DNA of 64,000 nt from Iodobacter sp. (GTDB lineage: Bacteria; Pseudomonadota; Gammaproteobacteria; Burkholderiales; Chitinibacteraceae): NCBI RefSeq assembly GCF_025352645.1, contig NZ_JANXSO010000175.1:1-64000 (forward strand), in the 5' to 3' direction. The position numbers were made by a program, and so were the translations under genes. The notes under the pieces are model-generated. The model worked only from the letters and a program-made list of their open reading frames with translations. It was not told the DNA's origin and made no database searches. Below, in pieces: positions 16,978-25,385 of this stretch. Each line of letters starts with the position of its first letter. Position 1 is the first letter of the stretch.

Positions 16978-18069
16978 CTACTCAATTCTTAATCCGCTTT
17001 CCGAATCAAAAATCACCGCCTTACTCATATCCAAAGATAAACGCAGCGTCTCGCCTGGCCGTTTAACGGCTCTTGGATGCACACGAGCCACAACGGGGCT
17101 GTGGTTTATTTCAGTAAAGATCATGGTATCCGGCCCTGTTGGCTCGGTTAATTGCACCAGGCAGCCCAAGCCGTTGGCTTCCCTTTCTGCTACATCCAAT
17201 TGCTCAGGCCGAATACCTAATAATATCTTTTGCCCTACTCTATTTTGTAATTCTGCACTCTGTTTAACGGCTAAAAATTGAATATCACTTTCTGACTGCA
17301 AACTCACCCCAATTACACCATCTTGCTCGGCCAAATGGCAGGGAATAAAATTCATTGAAGGTGAGCCAATAAAGCCCGCCACAAATAAATTGGCTGGCTT
17401 TTCATAAATCTCTTGTGGGCTACCAAACTGCTGAATCACCCCATCTTTCATTACTGCAATTTTATCACCTAACGTCATCGCCTCTATTTGATCATGCGTT
17501 ACATAAACAATGGTGGTTTTTAAGCGTTGATGTAATTGCTTAATTTCTGTGCGCATTTCCACGCGTAATTTAGCGTCTAAATTGGATAATGGTTCATCAA
17601 ATAAAAATAGAATTGGGTTTCTAGCCAAAGCACGGCCCATTGCCACCCGCTGCCGCTGCCCGCCTGATAACTCAGCTGGTTTTCTATGTAAAAGCGGGGT
17701 GATTTGCAGCATTTTAGATACGCGCTCAATAATTTCATCCTGCTCTGCTTTAGGCACGCCCCGTGTTTCTAAACCAAATGCAATATTCTGTCTTACACTC
17801 ATGGTGGGATAAAGCGCGTAGCTTTGAAACACCATCGCAATATCCCGATCTTTTGGCGGCACATTGTTTACTTTTCGCCCCGCAATATAAATTTCGCCAC
17901 TGGTTGGCGCTTCTAAGCCAGCAATAATATTCATTAGCGTGGATTTTCCACAGCCAGAAGGCCCCACTAAGATTAGAAATTCGCCTGCTTCAATGGCAAT
18001 ATCAATGCCTTTTAAAATATCAACATCACCAAAACTTTTGATGATATTTTTAATTGCCAGTGCGCCCAT
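16978..18069 (-). CDS. Sugar ABC transporter ATP-binding protein (UgpC/MalK/GtsD type)
   Basis: This is the cytoplasmic motor subunit of a carbohydrate importer. Walker A is GPSGCGKST (residues 36-44), the Q-loop is FQSYALYP, the ABC signature is LSGGQRQR (about 134-141), Walker B is LFLFDEPLSNLD and the switch His is in VTHDQIEA. A C-terminal TOBE-like regulatory domain (about 240-363) is typical of the MalK subfamily. The length of 363 is normal. It is the last gene of the four-gene operon, 76 bases after the permease, with a dispersed palindrome in that gap. MalK-type subunits can serve several importers. Confidence 0.93.
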   Translation of the reverse strand: MGALAIKNIIKSFGDVDILKGIDIAIEAGEFLILVGPSGCGKSTLMNIIAGLEAPTSGEIYIAGRKVNNVPPKDRDIAMVFQSYALYPTMSVRQNIAFGLETRGVPKAEQDEIIERVSKMLQITPLLHRKPAELSGGQRQRVAMGRALARNPILFLFDEPLSNLDAKLRVEMRTEIKQLHQRLKTTIVYVTHDQIEAMTLGDKIAVMKDGVIQQFGSPQEIYEKPANLFVAGFIGSPSMNFIPCHLAEQDGVIGVSLQSESDIQFLAVKQSAELQNRVGQKILLGIRPEQLDVAEREANGLGCLVQLTEPTGPDTMIFTEINHSPVVARVHPRAVKRPGETLRLSLDMSKAVIFDSESGLRIE

Positions 18070-18102
18070 TATTAAATCCTTCCGGTATTAAATTACCGTG
18101 CC

Positions 18103-18130
18103 GCGTGGGCAAATAAACCTGGCCCACCCT
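18103..18130. repeat. Dispersed palindrome GTGGGC...GCCCAC
   Basis: GCGTGGGC (arm 18105-18110) and GCCCACCCT (arm 18122-18127) repeat in inverse orientation the two blocks found at 15271-15300. It lies inside the ABC operon between the second permease and the ATPase, where such a hairpin could influence mRNA stability. Confidence 0.5.
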
Positions 18131-18145
18131 CTATGATTAAAAACA

Positions 18146-18997
18146 TCACCCTTTTACTGCACCGGCGGTTAAACCACGCACAAAATATTTACCAGCAAAG
18201 ACATACACCAAAATGGTGGGCAAGGCGGCAATAATGGCAGCGGCCATATCTACGTTGTATTCTTTAACCGAAGTTGAAGTATTCGCCAGATTATTTAAAC
18301 CCACCGTAATCGGCTGGCTATCCCCAGCCGAAAAAACCACCCCAAATAAAAAATCATTCCAAATATTAGTAAACTGCCAAATCAGCGTCACCATAATAAT
18401 AGGGGTCGACATGGGTAAAACAATCTTAAAGAATATTCGCCAAAATCCAGCACCATCTAGCCGTGCAGCTTTAATCAGCTCATCTGGAATACCCACGTAG
18501 TAATTTCTAAAAAATAAAGTAGTTGAGGCTAATCCACAGACCACATGCACAAACACCAGCCCCGTTGTAGAGCTGGCAATCCCCATCCAGCCTAAGGTCT
18601 GTGCCATAGGCAGCAGTAATACTTGAAACGGCATAAATACGCCAAATAAAATCATGGCAAATATAATTTCAGAACCTTTAAAGCGCCACTTAGCCAATAC
18701 ATAACCATTAATCGCTCCAAGAGTGGTAGAGATTAATACGCCAGGAATCACCATTCGTACTGAATTAAAAAAATAAGAAGATAAACCGCGGCATTCTACC
18801 CCTGTACAAGCGGATGACCATGCCTTACCCCAAGCCGCAAAAGAAATGGCCGTAGGAAAAGAAAGTAAATTACCGCTTCTTATTTCTTCCAGCCCTTTAA
18901 CTGAAGTAATAAACATCACATAGAGTGGCAATAGATAATAAAAAGCAGCAAGACACAGCACGCTATAAAGCAGGGTTCGGCCCAGTGTATTAGCCAT
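18146..18997 (-). CDS. Sugar ABC transporter permease, MalG type (GtsC-like)
   Basis: This inner-membrane permease subunit (283 residues, about six transmembrane segments) pairs with the MalF-type subunit. The EAA-loop that contacts the ATPase is ELIKAARLDGAGFWRIFFKI then VLP (near residues 190-210). The N-terminal helix LLYSVLCLAAFYYLLPLYVMF and the tail AGKYFVRGLTAGAVKG, with the GAVKG end, are classic for this subfamily. Its start overlaps the end of the upstream permease by 8 bases, indicating translational coupling. The closest remembered relatives are the glucose permeases GtsC of pseudomonads; the substrate is not proven. Confidence 0.92.
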   Translation of the reverse strand: MANTLGRTLLYSVLCLAAFYYLLPLYVMFITSVKGLEEIRSGNLLSFPTAISFAAWGKAWSSACTGVECRGLSSYFFNSVRMVIPGVLISTTLGAINGYVLAKWRFKGSEIIFAMILFGVFMPFQVLLLPMAQTLGWMGIASSTTGLVFVHVVCGLASTTLFFRNYYVGIPDELIKAARLDGAGFWRIFFKIVLPMSTPIIMVTLIWQFTNIWNDFLFGVVFSAGDSQPITVGLNNLANTSTSVKEYNVDMAAAIIAALPTILVYVFAGKYFVRGLTAGAVKG

Positions 18998-19889
18998 TTC
19001 TTTTACCTCGCAATTCGGAATAAAGGTAAGGCACTACTAAGGCTGCTACCGTAGCCAGCATCATCATTGAGCTGGCCGCGCCCACTCCCATTTGCCCGCG
19101 GGTAAATGCCATGGCATACATAAAGGTGGCGGGCACATCGGACGAAAACCCTGGCCCCCCCCCCGTCAGGGCCATGACCAAATCAAAACTTTTAATTGCG
19201 ATATGCGATAAAATCATTAAGGTAGAAAAAAATACGGGCCTTAAAGCGGGGAGAATTATTTTCCAATAGATTCTGGGCAAAGATGCCCCATCAATTTGCG
19301 CTGCTTTTAAAATTGAATCATCAACCCCACGCAAACCTGCCAAAAACAAGGCCATGACAAATCCAGACGATTGCCATACCCCTGCAATCACCACGGTGTA
19401 AATCGACATATCTGAATTGACTAACCAATCAAAAGTAAAATTGGTGAATCCCCAATCGTGCATGAGTTTTTCTAAACCCAAGCCAGGATTTAACATCCAT
19501 TTCCAAGCTGTGCCCGTTACCACAAAAGATAAAGCCATTGGATACAAATAAATAGTACGCAATGCGCCTTCACCGCGTATTTTTTGATCTAGAAAAATAG
19601 CCAAACCAATACCAATCGCCATGCCACTACCAATAAACAAGCTCGCAAAAATAAATAGATTTTTAACTGCAACCCACCAACGCTCATTTTCAAACAGTAT
19701 TTGATATTGCGCTAATCCTGCCCAAGTTAAATTGGGCATTAAGCGCGAAGTGGTAAAAGATAAATAACCATTCCAAACAATAAAGCCATATAGAAAGATT
19801 AGCGTTAATAAAAAGGATGGCGCTAAAACGAGGCGCGGCAGCCAGCGCTCTGTGAAGCCGTAATGCGCCTCTTGAGCCGATATAGACAT
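18990..19889 (-). CDS. Sugar ABC transporter permease, MalF type (GtsB-like), with 10-G tract
   Basis: This is the first permease subunit (299 residues), with helices at about 25-45, 85-110, 120-140, 170-190, 220-240 and 275-292. The EAA-loop is SILKAAQIDGASLPRIYWKI. The frame opens at 19916, but the ATG at 19889 has GGAG 8 bases before it and gives MSISAQEAH. The conserved loop LTGGGPGFSSD is encoded with ten consecutive G residues (19155-19164 on the plus strand as C). A one-base slip there would frameshift the protein near residue 243. It overlaps the next permease and follows the binding-protein gene after a hairpin-containing gap. Confidence 0.92.
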   Translation of the reverse strand: MSISAQEAHYGFTERWLPRLVLAPSFLLTLIFLYGFIVWNGYLSFTTSRLMPNLTWAGLAQYQILFENERWWVAVKNLFIFASLFIGSGMAIGIGLAIFLDQKIRGEGALRTIYLYPMALSFVVTGTAWKWMLNPGLGLEKLMHDWGFTNFTFDWLVNSDMSIYTVVIAGVWQSSGFVMALFLAGLRGVDDSILKAAQIDGASLPRIYWKIILPALRPVFFSTLMILSHIAIKSFDLVMALTGGGPGFSSDVPATFMYAMAFTRGQMGVGAASSMMMLATVAALVVPYLYSELRGKRNG

Positions 19890-19920
19890 GGGGTTCTCCA
19901 GCAGCGAATAATGCAATCAG

Positions 19921-19945
19921 CAAGGGGCAGCATTGCCGCCCCTTG
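19921..19945 (-). promoter_or_regulatory. Intercistronic hairpin between binding-protein and permease genes
   Basis: CAAGGGGC (19921-19928) and GCCCCTTG (19938-19945) form an 8-base GC-rich stem. There is no T tract. Such hairpins after a periplasmic binding-protein gene commonly stabilise its message so that it exceeds the permeases; that role is inferred here from position only. Confidence 0.5.
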
Positions 19946-19956
19946 GGTCTACATGT

Positions 19957-21204
19957 TTACTTTATTTTTGCTGCCGCAGCTAATTTAACGCTTGCTTGCT
20001 GAGCAGTCATCGCATCATTATTCCAAAATTGCGAAATCACATCAGCCACCGCACCCTGCGTAGCAGAATGCATTGCCATACCGTGTGCCCAAGATGGCAG
20101 CAAAGATCCTTTAGCAGAGCTTGCTTTAAAATCTTCGGCAGATTTTTTGCCGCAATCATCAAACTTACTCATATTCATGCCTTGGCGCACCGGAATCGAG
20201 CCTTTATTTAAGTTAAATATTTCTTGAAATTCTGGGCTCATCAAGGTGACCGCCAAATCTTTTTGCCCTTTTTCAGCCTCTTTATTCGGCAATTTAAACA
20301 TCGCAAAGCTATCGATATTGAAGGTATATACCGCCGCTGTACCAGGCGCTGGAACACAGAGGAAATCTTTACCAGGTACTTTGCCTGCGGCTAAAAACTC
20401 ACCTTTAGCCCAGTCACCCATAATTTGCATCGCGGCCTTGCCATTAATCACCATAGACGTGGCTAGATTCCATTCACGGCCAGGCGCATTTTTATCGGTA
20501 TAAGGTTTTAGTTTTTTGTAGGTTGTAAGTGCCTTAATCATATTGGCGCTTTGTAGCGTGGCGGGGTCAAGCTGAATAAAAGCTTTTTTGTAGAAATCAC
20601 TGCCACCAACACCCAGTGCAACGGCTTCAAACACGGTAGCATCCTGCCAAGGCTGGCCACCATAGGCCAAGGGCTGAATACCCGCTTTTTGCAAGGCATC
20701 AGCGGTTTTAAAAAACTCATCCCACGTTGTTGGCACTTTCGCATTGGCTTTTTTGAGTAAATCAGGATTCACCCACAGCCAATTGACCCGATGCACATTA
20801 ACGGGGGCAGCAACATAGCTGCCTTTATATTTCATCACATTTGCCACAACAGGAGGAAGAAGCTTATCCCAGCCTTCTTTTTTTGCGACATCATCAAGAG
20901 ATGCTAATACGCCTTCGTCGCCCCATTCTTGAATCGATGGGCCTTTAATTTGTGCTGCAGCCGGTGGCTGCCCAGATACCACACGGGTTTTAAGCGCCGT
21001 CATGGCGTTATCCCCTGCCCCACCTGCTACTGCAAAATCTTTCCACTTGTGGCCTTTGGCCTCAAGCATTTTTTTAAGTTCTACGGCGGCTTTAGCTTCT
21101 CCGCCAGAAGTCCACCAATGCAAGACCTCTACATCGGCAGCGTGCACAGAAAATGCAATTGAAAAACTAGCAGCCAGTAAACTCACCTTCAGTTTTTTCA
21201 TCAT
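19957..21204 (-). CDS. Periplasmic sugar-binding protein of the ABC transporter (GtsA-like)
   Basis: This is a family 1 extracellular solute-binding protein of 415 residues with signal peptide MMKKLKVSLLAASFSIAFSVHA. Features VEVLHWWTSGGEAKA at the mature N-terminus, AVAGGAGDNAMTALKTRV, VNVHRVNWLWVNPDLL, and WQDATVFEAVALG match what I recall of glucose/mannose-binding GtsA proteins of Pseudomonas. Trp-rich loops suit stacking against a hexose. AGAGGA lies 5-6 bases before the first ATG. It is the first gene of an operon with two permeases and an ATPase. Glucose is the best guess at the substrate. Confidence 0.9.
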   Translation of the reverse strand: MMKKLKVSLLAASFSIAFSVHAADVEVLHWWTSGGEAKAAVELKKMLEAKGHKWKDFAVAGGAGDNAMTALKTRVVSGQPPAAAQIKGPSIQEWGDEGVLASLDDVAKKEGWDKLLPPVVANVMKYKGSYVAAPVNVHRVNWLWVNPDLLKKANAKVPTTWDEFFKTADALQKAGIQPLAYGGQPWQDATVFEAVALGVGGSDFYKKAFIQLDPATLQSANMIKALTTYKKLKPYTDKNAPGREWNLATSMVINGKAAMQIMGDWAKGEFLAAGKVPGKDFLCVPAPGTAAVYTFNIDSFAMFKLPNKEAEKGQKDLAVTLMSPEFQEIFNLNKGSIPVRQGMNMSKFDDCGKKSAEDFKASSAKGSLLPSWAHGMAMHSATQGAVADVISQFWNNDAMTAQQASVKLAAAAKIK

Positions 21205-21505
21205 CGATTTCCTCTTGTTGAATACGCACTTAAGTGAATCTGTACGCTGGACTTACCTTATGCCAACGGCAAGAGTAATTCAAATGAGGCAAAATACGAT
21301 TGGGCAATAAACCTAGGGCGAACACCCTATTAAAATTGGAGTAAAGTTTATTTTGAATGTGAATATAAATGACTAGCTTGGGACTTTACATATTGTTGGG
21401 CTTCGTTTAACAACACCAAGCTACACCTATTAAGTCGGCATATTTAAAGCAGTTCGCGTTATTGCGCTTCACTAATAAGCAACAACACGAACCGTAGGCC
21501 TAGGC
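21205..21505 (-). promoter_or_regulatory. Leader of the sugar ABC operon with imperfect hairpin
   Basis: This 301-base gap lies between the response-regulator stop and the binding-protein start, both on the minus strand. An imperfect hairpin pairs GTTCGCGTTATTGCGCTT (from 21452) with AAGCAACAACACGAAC (21477-21492). A weaker stem, GTTG/CAAC, lies near 21394-21415. No T tract follows on the minus strand, and no promoter boxes stand out. The operator of the adjacent two-component regulator, if it controls this operon, should lie here. Confidence 0.4.
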
Positions 21506-22114
21506 TTAAATCTCAGAAATTTGCACTCCTTTTAAAGAGGCGGCTAAGCCTCCTGCTGAGCGCACTTTTAGCTTGGTATAGATACGGGCACGATGCACTT
21601 CAACCGTTTTAATACTGATTTCTAATTCATCGGCTATTTGCTTATTGAGCCGCCCAGTTAATAGCTCGCGCAATACCTCACGCTCACGCGGAGTAAGACT
21701 TTCTAAGCGCTCATCCAAGGATTGGCGGGCATTCCAAGCACTACGCGCCTCTTCATCCCTTGCCAAGCATGCTTCAATTCTAGAAACCAACAAGCCATAG
21801 TCACATGGCTTTTCCAAGAAATCCATTACCCCATCTTTTACTGCAGCAACGGCCATGGGTACATCGGCGTGGCCCGTTAAGAAAATAACTGGCGGCAAAT
21901 AAAAGGACGTTTTTAGCTCGCTATACAGCTCCAGACCACTCATACCAGTCATACGAACATCAATAATTAAGCAACTATAATCTGCCGCATCGGCGTCATT
22001 TAGAAAGTGCTCTGCAGACTCAAAACCAAACACCGGCCATTGATGCGCTTCAAATAAAATTTGTAGTGCATCACGTACAGCAGAGTCATCATCAATTACA
22101 GCAATAGGTCGCAT
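21506..22114 (-). CDS. FixJ/NarL-type response regulator
   Basis: The receiver domain (residues 1-120) has the acidic pair in VIDDDSAVRD, the phosphoacceptor Asp52 in SCLIIDVRMTGMSG, Thr in FLTGHAD and Lys in LEKPCD. A LuxR-type helix-turn-helix (about 138-195) reads LTPREREVLRELLTGRLNKQ then TVEVHRARIYTKL. The architecture is that of FixJ/TodT/TtrR regulators. It lies 103 bases downstream of the histidine-kinase gene and just upstream of the sugar ABC operon, on the same strand. That suggests that the pair controls hexose uptake, as GltR-type systems do in pseudomonads, although those are of the OmpR type. Confidence 0.93.
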   Translation of the reverse strand: MRPIAVIDDDSAVRDALQILFEAHQWPVFGFESAEHFLNDADAADYSCLIIDVRMTGMSGLELYSELKTSFYLPPVIFLTGHADVPMAVAAVKDGVMDFLEKPCDYGLLVSRIEACLARDEEARSAWNARQSLDERLESLTPREREVLRELLTGRLNKQIADELEISIKTVEVHRARIYTKLKVRSAGGLAASLKGVQISEI

Positions 22115-22217
22115 ACAATTACCTTTAATAGATAGTAATAATTCGAAAGCTCAAGGAAATAAACGTAATCACTTCTCACATAATTATTCAATCTATATGT
22201 AAAAGCTCAATCAGTGA

Positions 22218-24485
22218 TTAAGACAAAACAATAGGGAGGCGAAAAATAAAGCAACTGCCGCCACCAGGATTCGCTTGAATCTTTAAATGCCCTTGATGCT
22301 GCTCAATCACAGAGCGGCAAATATTCAAGCCAATCCCCATCCCCTCGGGTTTACTGGTGTAAAAAGATTGAAACAATTTACTAGGATCTGAAATCCCTGA
22401 ACCACGATCAGCCACACACACCTCTAGCCAATCTTTACCGACCTCGGCACTGACTCTGATCTCCCTCAGCGCTACTGGGGTATCAAGCATCGCTTCCATG
22501 CCATTTTTTAATAAATTAAACAGCACTTGCTCCAACATCACGCCATCACCCATTACTTTGGGCAAATCATCATCTAAATCAATCAGTATCCGACTATGGT
22601 ATTTTCTGGCCATGGGCTCTAATAGCTGTATTGGCACGGCTAATAATTCAGTGAAATCACACACCTCACTTTTAGATGCACGTCTTGATGAGAAATTACG
22701 AATCCCGCTAATAATTTGCCCCGCCCTACGTGCTTGCTCGCCCATTTTGACCAAGATATGCCGTACCGAATTTTTTTCATCCCGTGATAATATCTCTTCG
22801 CCTGCTGCAGCATAGCCCGCAATCGCAGCCAGAGGTTGATTCAGCTCATGTGCAAGGCTAGAAGCAAGCTCGCCCATGCTGACTAATCTGGCGGTATGCT
22901 GTAATTTTTCTTCACGGCTTCGGTCCTCTTCTGCTGCTAGCCGCCTTTCAGTAATATCTGCCGCAATCTCTAGCCACACTACATGACCATCTACCCATTG
23001 AATTCGGCGACGCTGCACTAAAAACCAGCGCCCACTTACGGGATCAAGCCGTTCCGCTTCTGATACGCCCTGCGGCAGCAGTGGCCACATACAGCACTCG
23101 CCATCGGCAAACAGCGGGAAGGTATCGCTATGGTGACGATTACGATAGCGCACCACGCCACTACTCACATCAAAGACGGACACCGCAGCATCTAAGCCTT
23201 CCAGCACCGTAAGCAGCTGTTTACGTGATTCTGCCAGCGCCTCACGCTCACGCTTGATTTCTGTTACATCATATAAAGAGGCCATCCAACCACGATGCTC
23301 GCCTCGGCCATCTACCAAGCGTGATGAATAAAGCCGCACATCAAAACGCTCGCCATCTCGACGCATAAAGCGCAAGGCAAAACCATTACTTGGGCATTCT
23401 CCCGACAATAAAGATTGCCATGCACTAGCACAGACACTGAGCTCTTCAGGGGCCCAATACGGCATAGGCGAGGCCTTGCCTAGCAATTCAACTTGGCTGC
23501 GTCCCACCATGCTACAAAAAGCCAAATTGGCATAAATTAAATGCCCAGCCGGATTAATCGCCAATAAGCCGGTGGTTAAGGAGTCTTCCATTGCCGCACG
23601 AAAACGCATCTCATCACGCAGTGCGTCTTCCGCTTGTTGGCGTTGCTGCATGCGTTTTCTAAGTAAACGCAGCGCAAAGATCAATGCCACCAGTAAAGCA
23701 AACACCACACCGAGCAGCCAAAGCTGCGTTACCGAGGTTTTTTCATGCCGCACACTGGCGCGTAATTTAAGCCCATGCCCCAATGGCTCAAAGCCTACTG
23801 AGCGGCTAACACCCGACATACTGAGGCGAGCATCACGGGGAGCAAGCACATTGCCACTACTATCTAACAAGGATAAATCGTAGCGCTGCACCATCCACCA
23901 TGGCACGCGCTGCTGCAAAATAGCGGGTAAGGCATAGGAGGCTAAAACCGAGCCTAAATAAACCGTGCCACGAAATGCCGGAACCACCAACACAATCTGA
24001 GCGACTTTAGGCTCACCCGCCATAATCACATTTGAATACAACACATAGCCTAAGGTTGCAGCGCCATCGAGCACTTCAAGCAATATTGGATCATCCAGCG
24101 GCACCAAGCTTTGAGGACGCGAGCTATATGCAGGCAACCCCCAAACCCGATTACCGGATGAACTAACATAATCAACCGAAAGCATTTCTGGTGATGCGCG
24201 CAATAAGCTATCCGCCCTTGCCCTAAAATCTTCTTCACGTAATGCATTGGCGGCAATGCCATAGGCTAGGTTTTCAATCGCATTTTGATTGGTTTGTAAA
24301 TGCAAACGCAAACCTTGTTCCTGCCAAAGTAAATCCTGCGACAAGACGGTATCTTGAGCATTACGCGCTTGTCGATAATCTAACCAAACAAAGCTAGCCA
24401 ACGCCAACAAGACCAAAATGATCGATATATAAGCGAGCCACCAGAGCCAATGTTGGCCAATTCGGCGAATTAAGGAAGAAATCAT
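22218..24485 (-). CDS. Membrane-bound PAS sensor histidine kinase
   Basis: This sensor kinase of about 755 residues is the likely partner of the downstream FixJ-type regulator. A transmembrane segment near residues 15-35 and a second near 255-275 frame a periplasmic sensor domain. Two PAS domains follow (one with GLLAINPAGHLIYANLAFC, one before DITERRLAAEEDR). The H-box is ELASSLAHELNQPLAAIAGY near residue 550, then N-box LFNLLKNGMEAM, G1 VADRGSGISD and G2 GMGIGLNICRS. The frame is open to 24584, but that start would lie inside the terminator hairpin of the next gene, so MISSLIRRIG at 24485 is chosen. The signal is unknown. Confidence 0.9.
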   Translation of the reverse strand: MISSLIRRIGQHWLWWLAYISIILVLLALASFVWLDYRQARNAQDTVLSQDLLWQEQGLRLHLQTNQNAIENLAYGIAANALREEDFRARADSLLRASPEMLSVDYVSSSGNRVWGLPAYSSRPQSLVPLDDPILLEVLDGAATLGYVLYSNVIMAGEPKVAQIVLVVPAFRGTVYLGSVLASYALPAILQQRVPWWMVQRYDLSLLDSSGNVLAPRDARLSMSGVSRSVGFEPLGHGLKLRASVRHEKTSVTQLWLLGVVFALLVALIFALRLLRKRMQQRQQAEDALRDEMRFRAAMEDSLTTGLLAINPAGHLIYANLAFCSMVGRSQVELLGKASPMPYWAPEELSVCASAWQSLLSGECPSNGFALRFMRRDGERFDVRLYSSRLVDGRGEHRGWMASLYDVTEIKREREALAESRKQLLTVLEGLDAAVSVFDVSSGVVRYRNRHHSDTFPLFADGECCMWPLLPQGVSEAERLDPVSGRWFLVQRRRIQWVDGHVVWLEIAADITERRLAAEEDRSREEKLQHTARLVSMGELASSLAHELNQPLAAIAGYAAAGEEILSRDEKNSVRHILVKMGEQARRAGQIISGIRNFSSRRASKSEVCDFTELLAVPIQLLEPMARKYHSRILIDLDDDLPKVMGDGVMLEQVLFNLLKNGMEAMLDTPVALREIRVSAEVGKDWLEVCVADRGSGISDPSKLFQSFYTSKPEGMGIGLNICRSVIEQHQGHLKIQANPGGGSCFIFRLPIVLS

Positions 24486-24563
24486 GCGTGGAGGATAGGG
24501 TGCATTGTGCTTATTCCCCCATAGGGTAAAACCCTGAGCGTAAAAGCCCACTGATTTATAACA

Positions 24564-24600
24564 AAAAAATGCCGGAGCAAACACTGCTCCGGCATTTTTT
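24564..24600 (-). terminator. Rho-independent terminator of the Bax-inhibitor-1 gene
   Basis: AAAAAATGCCGGAGC (24564-24578) and GCTCCGGCATTTTTT (24586-24600) form a perfect 15-base stem including the A/T flanks. On the minus strand the stem is followed by T residues. It separates the BI-1 gene from the sensor kinase. Confidence 0.92.
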
Positions 24601-24636
24601 AAAACTTAGATTTCAGTAAAAACAAAGCCATGCAAA

Positions 24637-25317
24637 TTAATCGCGGCTATTACCAGTAAAAGCCATAATTAAATGCAACAGGCTAGTAAATAGATTGTAG
24701 ACATTCAGATAAAGGCTCAGTGTGGCACTAACATAATTGGTTTCGCCACCATTTACGATGCGGCTAACGTCATACAAAATAAAGCCAGAGAAAATCATCA
24801 CCGCTACAGCTGAAATAGTCAGCGACAGCGCAGGGATTTGGAAAAAGATATTAGCCAAAGCCGCCAAGATGATCACGACCAAACCAATCATCAAGAATTT
24901 TCCCATAAAGGAAAAATCTTTCTTGGTAACGGTTGCAATTGTGGCCAAGGTAAAGAAAATAGCACCCGTGCCAATTGCAGCTAAACCTATCATTTCTGCT
25001 CCATTGCTAAAGCTTAATGCCCTTTGCAGCATTTGCGATAACCACAAGCCCATAAAACCGGTATAGCCCAGCAGAATAAATACCCCTGCTGCACTTTCTT
25101 TGGTTTTTTCAATGGCATAAAAAGAACCAAAGCTAACAGCCATAAAAACAATAAAGCCCATCATTGGCGACATGCGGAATTGCATGGCAACACCTAAGTA
25201 AGCGCCAATTGCGGTTGGCACCATGGTCAGCGCCAACATAAAATAAGTGTTACGTAATACGCGATTACGCTCGGTTGACAGTACTGAGCTGCCATAGCCT
25301 ACGCTATTTAATTCCAT
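24637..25317 (-). CDS. Bax inhibitor-1 family integral membrane protein
   Basis: This 226-residue protein has about seven transmembrane helices and the family motif GFILYDVSRIVNGGETNYVS, with the paired aspartate-type pore residues expected of the YccA/YbhL (BsYetJ) group. The N-terminus SSVLSTERNRVLRNTYFMLAL and the C-terminal LNVYNLFTSLLHLIMAFTGN are also typical. Relatives act as pH-sensitive calcium leak channels or modulate the FtsH protease; which applies here is unknown. It is monocistronic, with its own terminator. Confidence 0.93.
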   Translation of the reverse strand: MELNSVGYGSSVLSTERNRVLRNTYFMLALTMVPTAIGAYLGVAMQFRMSPMMGFIVFMAVSFGSFYAIEKTKESAAGVFILLGYTGFMGLWLSQMLQRALSFSNGAEMIGLAAIGTGAIFFTLATIATVTKKDFSFMGKFLMIGLVVIILAALANIFFQIPALSLTISAVAVMIFSGFILYDVSRIVNGGETNYVSATLSLYLNVYNLFTSLLHLIMAFTGNSRD

Positions 25318-25385
25318 TATCGTGTGTCTCCATTCTCACGGACTGGCCGCGTATGTCAGGTAGATTGGTATGATTGAAAAAAGTT

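Noticed and set aside
24486..24584. Upstream start for the PAS histidine kinase
   Set aside because: The first Met would be inside the BI-1 terminator hairpin; the ATG at 24485 gives a standard membrane N-terminus.
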